A DNA stretch of 64,000 bases from Luteolibacter sp. SL250 (GCF_026625605.1 NZ_CP113054.1:3906001-3970000); one strand, 5' to 3'; counted from the stretch's first letter, positions 24,957-33,943 are shown. The notes: a model not told the origin generated them from the sequence alone. Program-made: numbers and translations.

Positions 24957-25034
24957 GCGGGCACCCTAAAGACCCGCGGAATGATGAGGCAACCCCAAGT
25001 TCATCCCCCTTTTGGGGCATTGCACCTTCTTGTC

Positions 25035-25508
25035 CTAATAAATCCTCCGCCCCGGCATCCGCAGGTAGTCCGCCGCCAGCGCCAGCGCCTCCTCCCGGCA
25101 CGACTCACCCGACGGGATCAACCGTTCCTCCGGCGGCAGCACGAACTGCCTGAAAAACTCGCTGTCATCGAAGCCGATCTCCGCCGCGTCCTCGATACGG
25201 AATCCATAGTAGATCCGCCCCACCCGCGCCCAGTGGATCGCCCCCAGGCACATCGGGCACGGCTGCCCCGTCGTGTGGATCTCACAGCCCTCCAGGGAGA
25301 ACGTCCCCAACCTCGCGCACGCGTCGCGGATGGCCGTCACCTCCCCGTGCGCCGTCGGGTCGTTCGTCTCCAGCACGCGGTTCCACCCCTCCCCCACGAT
25401 CTCCCCGTCCCTCACCACCACCGCGCCGAACGGCCCGCCCGCCCCGCGGGTCATCCCCGCACGCGCCAGCTCGATCGCCCGCAGCATGAATCGTGAAACA
25501 TCACTCAT
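25035..25508 (-). CDS. Nucleoside deaminase (guanine/cytosine deaminase family)
   Basis: The 157-residue zinc enzyme has the cytidine-deaminase-fold motifs: TAHGEVTAIRDAC (H-x-E) and GQPCPMCLGAIHWA (P-C-x-x-C). The C-terminal segment AAEIGFDDSEFFRQFVLPPE resembles guanine deaminases of the GuaD type, and no tRNA-binding features of TadA are evident. It probably deaminates a purine base in the cytoplasm. The exact substrate is not certain. Confidence 0.85.
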   Translation of the reverse strand: MSDVSRFMLRAIELARAGMTRGAGGPFGAVVVRDGEIVGEGWNRVLETNDPTAHGEVTAIRDACARLGTFSLEGCEIHTTGQPCPMCLGAIHWARVGRIYYGFRIEDAAEIGFDDSEFFRQFVLPPEERLIPSGESCREEALALAADYLRMPGRRIY

Positions 25509-25574
25509 AGGCCCCCATCACGGAACCCCGCGCCGCCCGCGTCAAGGAGCAAGGGGAGGTAGCGAACCGCAGGG

Positions 25575-25776
25575 GTAGCGGAAGTCGTGAGACTTCCGGC
25601 TGTGGGGAAGTCCGTCCAGGACCGGAGCCGCTTTGGGAGAAGAAACCACAGATGAACTCAGATGGAAGGGATCCATCCGGAGATTCTTATCCGTGTTCAT
25701 CCGCGTCCATCCGTGGTTCATTTCCTCTCCTCCCAAGTGCCATCCACCCCGCCGAAGCTCTCACGAGCTTCGCTAC
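25575..25776. repeat. Family-1 doublet with a nested insertion
   Basis: The left hairpin (GTAGCGGAAGTCGTGAGAC) and right hairpin (GAAGCTCTCACGAGCTTC, ending GCTAC) are 202 bp end to end instead of about 105. The extra roughly 95 bp in the spacer contains the GTCCATCCGTGGTTCAT string found also at about 14275 and 32005, so one repeat has inserted into or replaced part of another. Confidence 0.8.
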
Positions 25777-25797
25777 CCTTGGATGCACCTCGCAGGG

Positions 25798-25923
25798 GTA
25801 GCGGAAGTCGTGAGACTTCCGGCTGGGAGGACGCCCACAGAAAACCGACGCCTTCTCTCGGGGACCAGAGCCGCTTTGTTCATGGTGGATCCACCCCGCC
25901 GAAGCTCTCACGAGATTCGCTAC
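25798..25923. repeat. Family-1 repeat doublet
   Basis: It starts GTAGCGGAAGTCGTGAGAC 21 bp after the previous unit and ends with GAGATTCGCTAC. With the preceding unit it fills most of the 437-bp gap 25509-25945, which has no gene. Confidence 0.88.
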
Positions 25924-25945
25924 GCCTCATATTCGCTACCCCCCT

Positions 25946-27076
25946 TCAATACCCCATCGGCCCCAGCAGGCTGATGTACCACTGCCACAGCTTCCACCCG
26001 CCGAACATCCACGCCACCGCGCCCATCACCAGGAACGGCCCGAACGGCAGTTGCCTCCCGAAACCGATCCTGCCGATGATCGCCGCGAAGATCGCGAAGA
26101 TCGACGCCGCGAACAGCGAGAACAACACCCCCGTCCATCCGAAGAACGCGCCGATCATCCCCAGCAGGTGCACATCACCCATCCCCATCGCCTCGCGCGG
26201 GATCACCACGGACAGCGCCGTCCCATCCACGGACTTCACGTCCTCCAGCTTCCTCACCGTCCCGTCCGGCAGCTCGATCTCCATCTCACGGATCACCATC
26301 GTGCCCTTGCCCACCGACCCGCCGTTCACGCGGATGTCCCCCGCCTCCACGATCAGGCGGTCGGACTTCCGGGAAAAAATGTCCCACCACGGGATCTCCT
26401 CACCGTCGATGACGAACAGCATCGGATCCTGGTCGCCCACCGGCTCCTTGATCATCCACTCCACCGGCTGGTCGAACTTCATCGCCTTCTTGCCGAACGC
26501 CTTCTTCCCCAGCTCCACCACCACCCACAGGCCGAAAAAACCCACCGCCCAGCCGATGCCGCCCTGCACCAGCGCCGTCTTCCAGTCCCCGCCGTAGCCC
26601 GCCATCACCGGCAGTTGCGGCCACAGCACGCACCCCGCCAGACCCGCCACGGACCCCGCCCACGTCAGCCCCGTCGGGATGATGAGGTGCTCCGCATCGA
26701 TGAACGTGATGGAGATCACCAGCGCCATCATCACCCACAGCGGCAGCACCACCACCGGCGGGAAGACCCACCACACCGCCGCGAACGCCACCGCCGTCAG
26801 CAGCTCCACCGCAAAGTAGCGGAACGCGATCGGCGCGCCGCAGTCCGCGCACTTCCCGCGCAGCAGCAGCCAGCTCAGCAGCGGGATGTTCCGGTGCATC
26901 GGGATCGGCTTGCGGCACTTCGGGCAGAACGAGCGCTTCGGCTCGTTCACGGAAAGCCCCAGCGGCACCCGGTAGATGACCACGTTCAGGAAAGACCCGA
27001 CACACGCGCCGATGAAGATCGCAGGGACATACCAAAGCCAGTGGTCGAACGGAGGAAACACGGTGGAGCGATTCAA
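25946..27076 (-). CDS. Prepilin peptidase (A24 family) with a large insertion
   Basis: The 376-residue membrane protease cleaves type IV prepilin leaders. The TTG start at 27076 is supported by AAGGAGG nine bases upstream. It has the N-terminal domain with GACVGSFLNVVIYRVP and the zinc pair C51-x2-C54 and C76-x2-C79. The catalytic aspartates are in FIDAEHLIIP (D127) and GMGDVHLLGMIGAFFGW (D301), the latter lacking the usual lysine of GxGDxK. Between them a hydrophilic insertion of about 100 residues (191-293), including VIREMEIELPDGTVRKLEDV, interrupts the normal membrane-helix array. It probably serves the pilus/type II secretion genes at the window's right end. Confidence 0.88.
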   Translation of the reverse strand: MNRSTVFPPFDHWLWYVPAIFIGACVGSFLNVVIYRVPLGLSVNEPKRSFCPKCRKPIPMHRNIPLLSWLLLRGKCADCGAPIAFRYFAVELLTAVAFAAVWWVFPPVVVLPLWVMMALVISITFIDAEHLIIPTGLTWAGSVAGLAGCVLWPQLPVMAGYGGDWKTALVQGGIGWAVGFFGLWVVVELGKKAFGKKAMKFDQPVEWMIKEPVGDQDPMLFVIDGEEIPWWDIFSRKSDRLIVEAGDIRVNGGSVGKGTMVIREMEIELPDGTVRKLEDVKSVDGTALSVVIPREAMGMGDVHLLGMIGAFFGWTGVLFSLFAASIFAIFAAIIGRIGFGRQLPFGPFLVMGAVAWMFGGWKLWQWYISLLGPMGY

Positions 27077-27171
27077 TACCCAAGCCTCCTTGAGTAAAGC
27101 ACGGAAGGATCCGCTGGCAACGCTGCCCCAAGAAACCTCTGGATATCCGCCGGCGCTTTGCCTATCCCCCC

Positions 27172-27660
27172 ATGTATCATCCGATGAATCACCCCGGGAT
27201 CTCCGCCCATCGCCTCCGCACCGCCTTCCGCCGCTGGCTGGAGATGCCGGGGTTGCTGATGCTCATCGTCCCCTTGTTCTATTTCTTCGGGGCGACAGGC
27301 GTGATTGCCCCACTCTTTCCCGGCTGGGAGAAAGACGGGCGTGAGGTACCCGTCACCGAAGTGTGGGCCGCTGGCGTCGCACCCACAGTCATGGGCATGG
27401 GAGCGGCGATGATCCTCTTCGCCTGGCTGCTCCATCGCGGCTTTCCGTGGGTGAGACATCTCGTCATGGGGCTGCTGTTGCTCGCCATCATCGCTCCGCT
27501 CTTCGATACCGAAGAACCGGGTGCGCCGCCACTGGCCGTCACTGCCGCGTTCATCTCGGTTTTCGCATTGGTGGTGCTGCCTGCCGCCTATTTCTACCTC
27601 TACCGCAGCCGGAAAGCGGTCCGTCATTTCACCGGATCCCCGAGCGCTGGAGCCGTGTGA
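27172..27660 (+). CDS. Four-helix membrane protein, unknown
   Basis: This 162-residue protein has likely membrane helices at about 27-45 (LLMLIVPLFYFFGATGVI), 70-88, 95-113 (VMGLLLLAIIAPLF) and 120-143 (AVTAAFISVFALVVLPAAYF). ATG codons at 27172 and 27184 are both possible. It is divergent from the prepilin peptidase gene with 95 bp between. No family recognised. Confidence 0.6.
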   Translation: MYHPMNHPGISAHRLRTAFRRWLEMPGLLMLIVPLFYFFGATGVIAPLFPGWEKDGREVPVTEVWAAGVAPTVMGMGAAMILFAWLLHRGFPWVRHLVMGLLLLAIIAPLFDTEEPGAPPLAVTAAFISVFALVVLPAAYFYLYRSRKAVRHFTGSPSAGAV

Positions 27661-27685
27661 CTCCATCCGCTGCGGCGGCCGCCGG

Positions 27686-28831
27686 CTAGGGGTGACCAGT
27701 GGACAAGCGAACCAACGCCGAAGAAAGATCATCGTAGTCCCCCTCCCCGCGCAGCAGGTCGTCCGGCACCTCCGCGCAGCGTGCCGCAGCGGCCCGCCAT
27801 TTCTCCTCCGTCATCGTCGTGAAAAAGTCCGCCAGGCTTTCCTCCAGCGGTTCCGGGATCTCCCAGCCGCAGCCGTTCTCCGCCACCCAGCGGCCCGTCT
27901 CCGTCCCCGCCGCCGCCAGCGCCGGCGTCCGGAACAGGCCGCCCTCATAGATCCGGTTCGGCAGCAGCCACGCCGAGTTCCCACCCGGGTCGGACTCGTC
28001 GAAGCACCAGTTGAAATCCACCGCCCCATACATCCCCGGCAGATCATCCGGATACGCATACGGCCCGCCGAACACCATCCCCGGCACCTCCCCCAGCAGC
28101 TCCGTGAAATCCTCCGCGATGGTCCCGGAAGCATACCCACGCAGGACGAAGTGTACCTTTCCCCGCAGCCGCTCCGCCAGCGCGCGCACCAGCTCCATGC
28201 TCCTGCGGCAGCGGAACGCTCCGGAATAGCCCACCACCCACGGCGCACCACCACGGGCCGGGCGCTCCTTCCCCGCCACCACCGGCACACCCGCGGACGG
28301 ATACACCTTGTTCTCCAGCAGGAAAATTTCTCCGGTGAACCCCTGCACCGGCCCGAAGTAGTGCCGCACGAACCCCGGCGAGGTCGTCACCAGCAGCGCG
28401 CTGCGCCGCAGCACCCACCGCTCCACCGCGCGCATCATCTTGGAAACCACGCCGCTCCCCGTCATCGCCGGCTGGATGTCCGCCAGCTCCAGCACCAGCG
28501 GCGCACGGCTCCCGGACAGGAACCGCCCGCACAGCGCCAGCGCCGCATTGTCCGTATTGATCGCATAAATCAACCCGCACTCCCCCAGCCGGTCCCGCTC
28601 CCGCCACAGCGTCAGCAGGCTTTTTCCCAGCGTGAAAAGCCGCTGCACGTAGCGGCGGTTGTATGTCGTCCCCAGATCCACGTCCTCCCACGCCGGCGGC
28701 GCATCCGGCTTCCCCCGGTCCCGGTGGAACGTGAAGCCCACCACACCCCACCCCTGGTCCCGCAGCGCGGAGATCCGTTTCACCACCCGCGCATCCCCGC
28801 GTTCATGGGCAAAGAATGCGATGCGGTTCAT
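27686..28831 (-). CDS. Glycosyltransferase (GT-B fold, GT4-like)
   Basis: The start MNRIAFFAHERGDARV at 28831 was chosen because the longer frame runs through a family-5 repeat. The 381-residue protein has two Rossmann-like halves. The N-terminal half includes LVLELADIQPAM and MRAVERWVLRRSALLVTTSP. The C-terminal half includes WVVGYSGAFRCRRSMELV, VHFVLRGYASG and LPGMYGAVDFNWCFDE...NSAWLLPNRIYEGG. The late NRIYEG stretch corresponds to the GT4 E-x7-E donor-binding region in reduced form. It probably transfers a sugar to a surface glycan. It stands alone, convergent with the previous gene. Confidence 0.72.
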   Translation of the reverse strand: MNRIAFFAHERGDARVVKRISALRDQGWGVVGFTFHRDRGKPDAPPAWEDVDLGTTYNRRYVQRLFTLGKSLLTLWRERDRLGECGLIYAINTDNAALALCGRFLSGSRAPLVLELADIQPAMTGSGVVSKMMRAVERWVLRRSALLVTTSPGFVRHYFGPVQGFTGEIFLLENKVYPSAGVPVVAGKERPARGGAPWVVGYSGAFRCRRSMELVRALAERLRGKVHFVLRGYASGTIAEDFTELLGEVPGMVFGGPYAYPDDLPGMYGAVDFNWCFDESDPGGNSAWLLPNRIYEGGLFRTPALAAAGTETGRWVAENGCGWEIPEPLEESLADFFTTMTEEKWRAAAARCAEVPDDLLRGEGDYDDLSSALVRLSTGHP

Positions 28832-29010
28832 CAGTAAGGAGGGTGGACACTCTTGTCCACCGGCTGCAATGGCGAATAACAAAAGATTCACCCCAAAGCC
28901 GCAAACAATGAAGCCAGCCAAAACGGCAGCGGCGCCAGTAAGGAGGGAGGACATTGCGGCTTTGCCGCTATGTCCTCCCTCCTTACTCCCCCCTTCAACG
29001 TTCGATGCTC
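28832..29010. repeat. Two family-5 palindromes and a family-4 string
   Basis: AGTAAGGAGGGTGGACACTC (28833) directly abuts the ATG of the glycosyltransferase gene. A second copy at 28937-28987 (AGTAAGGAGGGAGGACAT... to ...TGTCCTCCCTCCTTACT) is a near-perfect 51-bp palindrome. A TTCAACGTTCGATG family-4 string follows at 28993. No gene is seen in this gap. Confidence 0.85.
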
Positions 29011-29068
29011 ACTTCCCCCTTGCCCCATCCCCCCATCCCGTGCAGACCATGGTGATCCGCCTATCCCC

Positions 29069-30274
29069 ATGATCCGCACATCCCGCTTCACCCTCCATGC
29101 GCTGCTGGTCGTGGCCTGCGGCGTCGCGGGCTACATCGCCGGGTCACCTGCGGATTCCGCCGCCTCCGCGCAGCGCACCCTGAAATGGAAAGCCGCCCCG
29201 CGCGGATCGGACGATCCCCGGCCGCGGAGGATCGAGGACCCGGTGCAGGAACTCTCCCGCATCCTCCACGGGAAAGCCCAGAAGGTGGACCTGCTCTCCA
29301 TCATCTCCCGCATCCCCGCCGCCCGCATGCCGGAGGCCGCCCGCCTGTTGCGCGACCATGCCGAAGCCGAGCAACTGGACCAAGGGAAATGGATGCAGTT
29401 GCAGGAATGGAGCGAGATCACCGCCGCCCTCTATTTCCACTGGGCGGAGATCGACCCCCACGCCGCGCTGGCGGACGCCATGACCTACACCCAGCGCCGC
29501 GATCAAAAGATCCCCGCCATCAGCGGCGTGCTCACCGCCTGGATGCGGACGGACCCGGACGCCGCCTACCGCGCTGTGAAGGATGACGAGCAAAGCGGCT
29601 ACCTCGCCCGCGACATGATCGTCCAACTGTGGACACCGGAGAACATCTTCGAAAACGCCGACCGCTACCCGGACAAGCGCGGAGACCTCCTCGGCTGGTA
29701 TGCCATCGGCCACATCGGCGACAGGGCCCGCCGCGAGATCATGCTGGAGGAGCTGCGCAAGCGCACCGACCTGAAGGAACGCTCCTGGGTCTATGCCCTC
29801 CTTTTCCGCGCCTGGGGCTACAATGACTTCGAGGCAGCGATGAACGCCGCCAGCAAGGAGAAGATCCCCTGGCTGGAGAAGCAACTGGTGGACGATAACC
29901 TGGAAGGAACGCACAACTCGAAAGTCTTCCGCTGGGCCACCGCCAACGGCCACGTGCCCAACGGCCCGCAGTGGGAAAAAGGTTACGGCTTCTGGCTGAT
30001 GAATGCCCCGGAAGAGGCGCGCGCGTGGTTCGCCACCGAGTCCCCGAAATGGATCGAAGCGGGCCGCAACGACCTCGTCGCCGGGTTCCTCTCCGCGGAA
30101 ATCAACCGCCCCAACAGTATCCTCGATTCTCCGCCGGAGGCTCGGGCTGCCAGGGACGCGCTCACCCGTCACTGGCAGACCTGGCACGCCGCGGATCCGG
30201 AGGCCGCCGCCCGCTGGCTGGACACCGCCCCCGCCGATATCAGCACCATGCTGCGGAAAGGAGGCACGCCTTGA
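29069..30274 (+). CDS. Membrane-anchored helical-repeat protein (1 of coupled pair)
   Basis: The ATG at 29069 follows a repeat region. The 401-residue product has a membrane segment (TLHALLVVACGVAGYIAG, about 7-25), a short disordered stretch, then an all-helical domain with recurring motifs of the form W-x-x-x-D-P-x-A-A (WMRTDPDAAYRAV, HWAEIDPHAALADAM, WHAADPEAAARWL). This repeat style is common in Verrucomicrobia proteins of unknown role. Its last codons overlap the next gene (TTGA), so the two are translated together. Confidence 0.7.
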   Translation: MIRTSRFTLHALLVVACGVAGYIAGSPADSAASAQRTLKWKAAPRGSDDPRPRRIEDPVQELSRILHGKAQKVDLLSIISRIPAARMPEAARLLRDHAEAEQLDQGKWMQLQEWSEITAALYFHWAEIDPHAALADAMTYTQRRDQKIPAISGVLTAWMRTDPDAAYRAVKDDEQSGYLARDMIVQLWTPENIFENADRYPDKRGDLLGWYAIGHIGDRARREIMLEELRKRTDLKERSWVYALLFRAWGYNDFEAAMNAASKEKIPWLEKQLVDDNLEGTHNSKVFRWATANGHVPNGPQWEKGYGFWLMNAPEEARAWFATESPKWIEAGRNDLVAGFLSAEINRPNSILDSPPEARAARDALTRHWQTWHAADPEAAARWLDTAPADISTMLRKGGTP

Positions 30275-31578
30275 ACGCCCGCGCCGTCAGATCCGGCATC
30301 ACCCTGGGCGCCATCTGCGGGATCGCCGCGCTGGTCGGCTACGGCCTCGCTTTGAAAGTGCCACACGCTGGCCCATCGCACGCCGCGCCCTCCCGTGGCG
30401 ATTCCTCCGCAGCACGCGATGCCACAGCTCGCACCAACGGAGCGGGCGGCACCACGGACCCGTCGATGCCGCCACGGCCATCCGCCGCCTCCATCACCCC
30501 ACAGTCCCGCACGCCGGAACAACTGGCCGCGCTGAAGGAAAAAATGCGGCGCGAATTTTCCGGCCATCACAACCCATGGATGGACTCCATCCTCCGCACG
30601 CGGACCGCCGCCCTGCTCGCCACCATGAGCGCGGAGGAACTGGCCATATTCCACTGGGAATCGGATGTGCGGGGCGAATCACCGGCCTTCTTCGAGCCCT
30701 GGCAGTCCGCCCTTTCGCGGGAAATCCTCCGCCAGTGGGGACTGAAAGATCCCGCCGCCGCCGCCACTGCGGAGCGCACGGCGAAAGGCTTTCCCAAGGC
30801 CGATGTCTTCGCGGACTGGATGACGCGTGATCCCGCCGCCGCGGAGAAATGGCTCATGGAGGGGAATCCCGGAAACGATCCCGCCAAGGCAAGGCTCCTG
30901 CACGCCCTGATGATCAAACGGGTGAAGGAAAACCCGGCGGAAGCCGAAGCCATGATCGCCAAGCTGCCTGAGGCCGACAAGGACCTGGCGCTCCGCAACT
31001 GGAGCCGCAGCGTCGCCAACGACCCGGAAGGCCGCGCCAAACTGCTCGCCATGATCGACGCCCGTGGTAACGAGAAAGTCCGCGAGCAATGCTACGGCGA
31101 CATCGTCTCCGCCATGGCCACAAAGTCCCCGGAAGAGGCGGGCAATTTCCTCGAAAGCTCCACCCTCTCCGAGGACGCGAAGGACCGGATGATGGACCGC
31201 CTGATCGGCTCATGGGCGCAGAAAAACCCCGCCGATGCCTTCCGCTGGTGGGCCGCGCTCAAGGAACCCGCCGCCCGCCCCGGCCTGGTGACCGCGATGA
31301 AGGAATGGTATTTCAAGGACCGGGAAGGCCCCGCCAACATGATCCAGTCCCTGGACCATGGTCCCGTCAGATCCGCCTTTGAGGAAGAGGCCGTCACCCA
31401 CTACGCCCGGCTGGATGACTTTTCCGGTGCCACGAAGATCGCCGCGGCCATCCAGGACGACGCCGCCCGCGTCCGCCAGATGAGGATCATCAAGCGCTAC
31501 TGGGACGAAGTGTCAAAGGACGCCTCCGCCGCCTGGCTGGCCACCCTGCCGGAAAAGGACCGTGACGCGGTGAAGTGA
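30271..31578 (+). CDS. Membrane-anchored helical-repeat protein (2 of coupled pair)
   Basis: A TTG start at 30271 overlaps the preceding stop and has AAAGGAGG seven bases upstream, which decides the start. The 435-residue product has a membrane segment (GITLGAICGIAALVGYGLAL, about 8-27), a Ser/Pro/Thr-rich linker, and helical repeats with W-x3-D/N-P-A-A/D motifs (WMTRDPAAAEKWL, WAQKNPADAFRWWAAL). It is a paralogue of the preceding gene. The pair probably acts together at the inner membrane; the function is unknown. A run of repeats follows immediately after the stop. Confidence 0.75.
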   Translation: MNARAVRSGITLGAICGIAALVGYGLALKVPHAGPSHAAPSRGDSSAARDATARTNGAGGTTDPSMPPRPSAASITPQSRTPEQLAALKEKMRREFSGHHNPWMDSILRTRTAALLATMSAEELAIFHWESDVRGESPAFFEPWQSALSREILRQWGLKDPAAAATAERTAKGFPKADVFADWMTRDPAAAEKWLMEGNPGNDPAKARLLHALMIKRVKENPAEAEAMIAKLPEADKDLALRNWSRSVANDPEGRAKLLAMIDARGNEKVREQCYGDIVSAMATKSPEEAGNFLESSTLSEDAKDRMMDRLIGSWAQKNPADAFRWWAALKEPAARPGLVTAMKEWYFKDREGPANMIQSLDHGPVRSAFEEEAVTHYARLDDFSGATKIAAAIQDDAARVRQMRIIKRYWDEVSKDASAAWLATLPEKDRDAVK

Positions 31579-31607
31579 CGTATCACCAAGGGTAGCAAAT
31601 CCCAAGA

Positions 31608-31834
31608 GTAGCGAATCTCGTGAGAGATTCGGCGGGGCGTCGATCCCCCAAACAAACCCGCCCCCCAACGGACTTCCCCCCAGCCGAAGGTCTCACGACC
31701 TCCGCTACCCCTGCGGCCGCGCTCCAAGGGTAGCAAATCTCGTGAGAGATTCGGCGGGGCGTCGATCCCCCGGCAAACAAGCTCCGGTCCCCAACGGACT
31801 CCCCCCCAGCCGAAGGTCTCACGACCTCCGCTAC
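31608..31834. repeat. Two family-1 doublets in a row
   Basis: Units at 31608-31708 and 31730-31834, both in the orientation with CTCGTGAGAG on the left and GGTCTCACGACC on the right. Spacers share the strings CGTCGATCCCC and CCAACGGACT. The right ends read CTCCGCTAC rather than TTCGCTAC. Confidence 0.88.
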
Positions 31835-31874
31835 CCCTGCGTATCCGCCCCGCCTCCACGGCACGCCTTCCGGC

Positions 31875-31950
31875 CTGGGACCGCGGACTTCAGTCCGCCC
31901 CGGAGAATCCAGCCAGCGAAGCCAAGCGGGATAAATCCCGCGGTCCCAGT
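31875..31950. repeat. Family-2 palindrome
   Basis: CTGGGACCGCGGACTTCAG opens and GGATAAATCCCGCGGTCCC closes the unit. The outer arms (CTGGGACCGCGG/CCGCGGTCCCAG) pair perfectly while the inner arms differ, so it looks like a recombinant of two subtypes. Confidence 0.85.
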
Positions 31951-31991
31951 GATCCCACCATGATGCAGCAAGCTGTCTTAGCCTCTCCCCC

Positions 31992-32340
31992 ATCTGTGTC
32001 CATCCGCGTTCATCCGTGGTTTCTTCTCTTCCCGCAAACAAACTCCGGCCCCCTGAGGACTTCCCCCCAGCCGAAGGTCTCACGACCTCCGCTACCCCTG
32101 CGGCCGCGCTCCAAGGGTAGCGAATCTCGTGAGAGATTCGGCGGGGCGTCGATCCCCCGGCAAACCCGCTCCGCCCCCCAACGGACTTCCCTCCAGCCGA
32201 AGGTCTCACGACCTTCGCTACCCCTGCGCATCCGCCCCACACCCACGGCGCATCTTCGCCAGCCTGGGACCGCGGACTTCAGTCCGCCCCGGAGAATCCA
32301 GCCAACGAAGCCAAGCGGACTGAAGTCCGCGCTCCGTTCA
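31992..32340. repeat. Mixed repeats: half and full family-1 units, family-2 unit
   Basis: This stretch holds a GTCCATCCGCGTTCATCC string (31996), a right-half family-1 unit (32040-32098), a complete doublet (32117-32221) and a family-2 unit (32264-32340). No gene is visible in 31579-32770; open frames here exist only because the repeats lack stops. Confidence 0.85.
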
Positions 32341-32381
32341 CCCCCCAACCTGAAAGTCGGGAGCCCTTCGCTAATCTTTCC

Positions 32382-32565
32382 GGAGGGGCGCACGCCGTTG
32401 CGCCCTCTTCGTGGGCAGGACGTCACCTGGCCTCCCGGCATGGGCGAATCGGCGCGCGCCCCTCCACCCGATGGTCACCTCTTCGCCAGCCTGGGACCGC
32501 GGACTTCAGTCCGCCCCGGAGAATCCAGCCAGCGAAGCCAAGCGGGATGAATCCCGCGGTCCCAG
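32382..32565. repeat. Family-3 unit followed by family-2 unit
   Basis: GGAGGGGCGCACGCCGTTGC at 32382 pairs with GCGCGCGCCCCTCC ending at 32465. A family-2 unit, CTGGGACCGCGGACTTC, runs from 32491 to 32565. A family-4 string lies at 32691-32710. Confidence 0.82.
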
Positions 32566-32715
32566 TGATCCATTCCCAATCTTTCTCCCAATCTGCGGAA
32601 TCCCCCATCAATCCTCTTAATCCGCGCTTAAAAAACCGTCACCCCACCATCCAGCCCCATTCCCATCACCTCCCCCTCCACCCTCTCTTCACTTCAATGT
32701 TCGATGTCCCCCCCC

Positions 32716-32747
32716 AAAAAAAAGCGGCGGTCATATCGACCGCCGCT
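32716..32747 (-). terminator. Rho-independent terminator of the desaturase gene
   Basis: On the minus strand AGCGGCGGTC and GACCGCCGCT (32723-32732 and 32738-32747) form a perfect 10-bp stem with a 5-base loop, followed by eight U residues. Confidence 0.9.
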
Positions 32748-32770
32748 CTTGGAAAAGATGGAAAGAAAGA

Positions 32771-33943
32771 TCAGGCCAGCGCCGGGGTCTGCCGCAGTTG
32801 GCGGATGAGCGCGCGGGTTTCCGCCTGCCAGTCACGCATCACTTCGCGGGAGAGTTCCACGCGCTTCGCGGCGGCTTCCTCCAGCTCGTGGTAGTTCTTG
32901 GAAATCTTCTCCACCACCTCATGCAGCGCGTCGGCGGCACGGTGGGCGGCTTCCGCGGCGCGGTGAGCGGCGTCCGTTGCCATCTGGGCGACACCGTGGC
33001 CGTCCGGCAGCGGGGTGGCGCGCAGTTCCTGGATGCGGAGGTTCGCGCGGCGGCGGGCCTCATGCATCTCGGACAGCAGGATCTTCGCGTCCGGCACGCG
33101 GCGGAGGTTGTCGGCCAGGCCGAGTTTGGACAGCGTCCAGATCGTCCACTTGCTCGGGTCCCACTGCCATGGCTTCACGCCGTTGCGGTAGTCGTGCTGG
33201 AACTCGTGGTGGTAGTTGTGGTAGCCCTCGCCGAAGGTGAGGAACGCCATGATGGCGCTGTCACGGGCGCTGTGCTTCGTGGAGTACGGCTGGCGGCCCA
33301 CGGTGTGGCAGAGGGAGTTGATGAAGAACGTGCAGTGCTGCGCCACCACCACCCGGGCGACGCCGGCGATGAGGAAGCCACCCAGCGCACCCGTCCATGG
33401 ATCGAGGCCCATCCAGGAGTTCCAGGCGTAGCCGAGGATCGGAGGGATGATCAGGCCGACGACCAGGCCGATCCAGTGCACATACTTGTGCTGCCACATG
33501 ACCAGCTTGTCCTTTTTCAGGTCCGCCACGTTGTCCATCGGCGGCTCCGGGTTCAGCTTGAACAGCAGCCAGCCGATGTGCGCCCAGAAGAAGCCCTTCG
33601 AGATGTCATACGGATCATCATCGTGGTCCACGTGCTTGTGGTGGCGGCGGTGGTCGGAGGACCAGTCCAGGCAGGAGTTCTCGAACGCGCACGCGCCGAA
33701 GACCAGGGTGAACAGCTTCACCGGCCACTTCGCCTTGAAGGAGATGTGGGAGAAAAGACGGTGGTAGCCCACGGTGATGCTCATCATCGTGAAGCAGAGG
33801 TAGACGAAGAACATGGCGATCTGGAACAGGTCGATGCCATGGTGGAAGACGTAGATGGGAACGCCGATGAGCGCGATGAGCGCGGTGCCGATGAGGAAAC
33901 TGCTGGTGGTCCAGTTGACTCGGTCGAATGGAATGCGATGCAT
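32771..33943 (-). CDS. Acyl-CoA/acyl-lipid delta-9-type fatty acid desaturase
   Basis: The 390-residue membrane di-iron enzyme inserts a double bond into fatty acyl chains. It shows four membrane helices and the three histidine boxes: YHRLFSH, SSDHRRHHKHVD and GEGYHNYHHEFQHDYRN. This is the pattern of the stearoyl-CoA-desaturase class. The start MHRIPFDRVNW at 33943 is preferred over the longer frame. After the conserved core ends (about residue 300) there is an unusual 90-residue helical tail with an AHRAAEAAHRAADALHEV repeat, possibly a coiled coil. A terminator follows the gene. Confidence 0.88.
   Translation of the reverse strand: MHRIPFDRVNWTTSSFLIGTALIALIGVPIYVFHHGIDLFQIAMFFVYLCFTMMSITVGYHRLFSHISFKAKWPVKLFTLVFGACAFENSCLDWSSDHRRHHKHVDHDDDPYDISKGFFWAHIGWLLFKLNPEPPMDNVADLKKDKLVMWQHKYVHWIGLVVGLIIPPILGYAWNSWMGLDPWTGALGGFLIAGVARVVVAQHCTFFINSLCHTVGRQPYSTKHSARDSAIMAFLTFGEGYHNYHHEFQHDYRNGVKPWQWDPSKWTIWTLSKLGLADNLRRVPDAKILLSEMHEARRRANLRIQELRATPLPDGHGVAQMATDAAHRAAEAAHRAADALHEVVEKISKNYHELEEAAAKRVELSREVMRDWQAETRALIRQLRQTPALA

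Noticed and set aside
31583..32550. Open frames of about 200 codons on both strands between the helical-repeat pair and the desaturase
   Set aside because: They consist of translated family-1 and family-2 repeats (for example the peptide VAEVVRPSAGGKSVGG repeated), so they are repeat artefacts.
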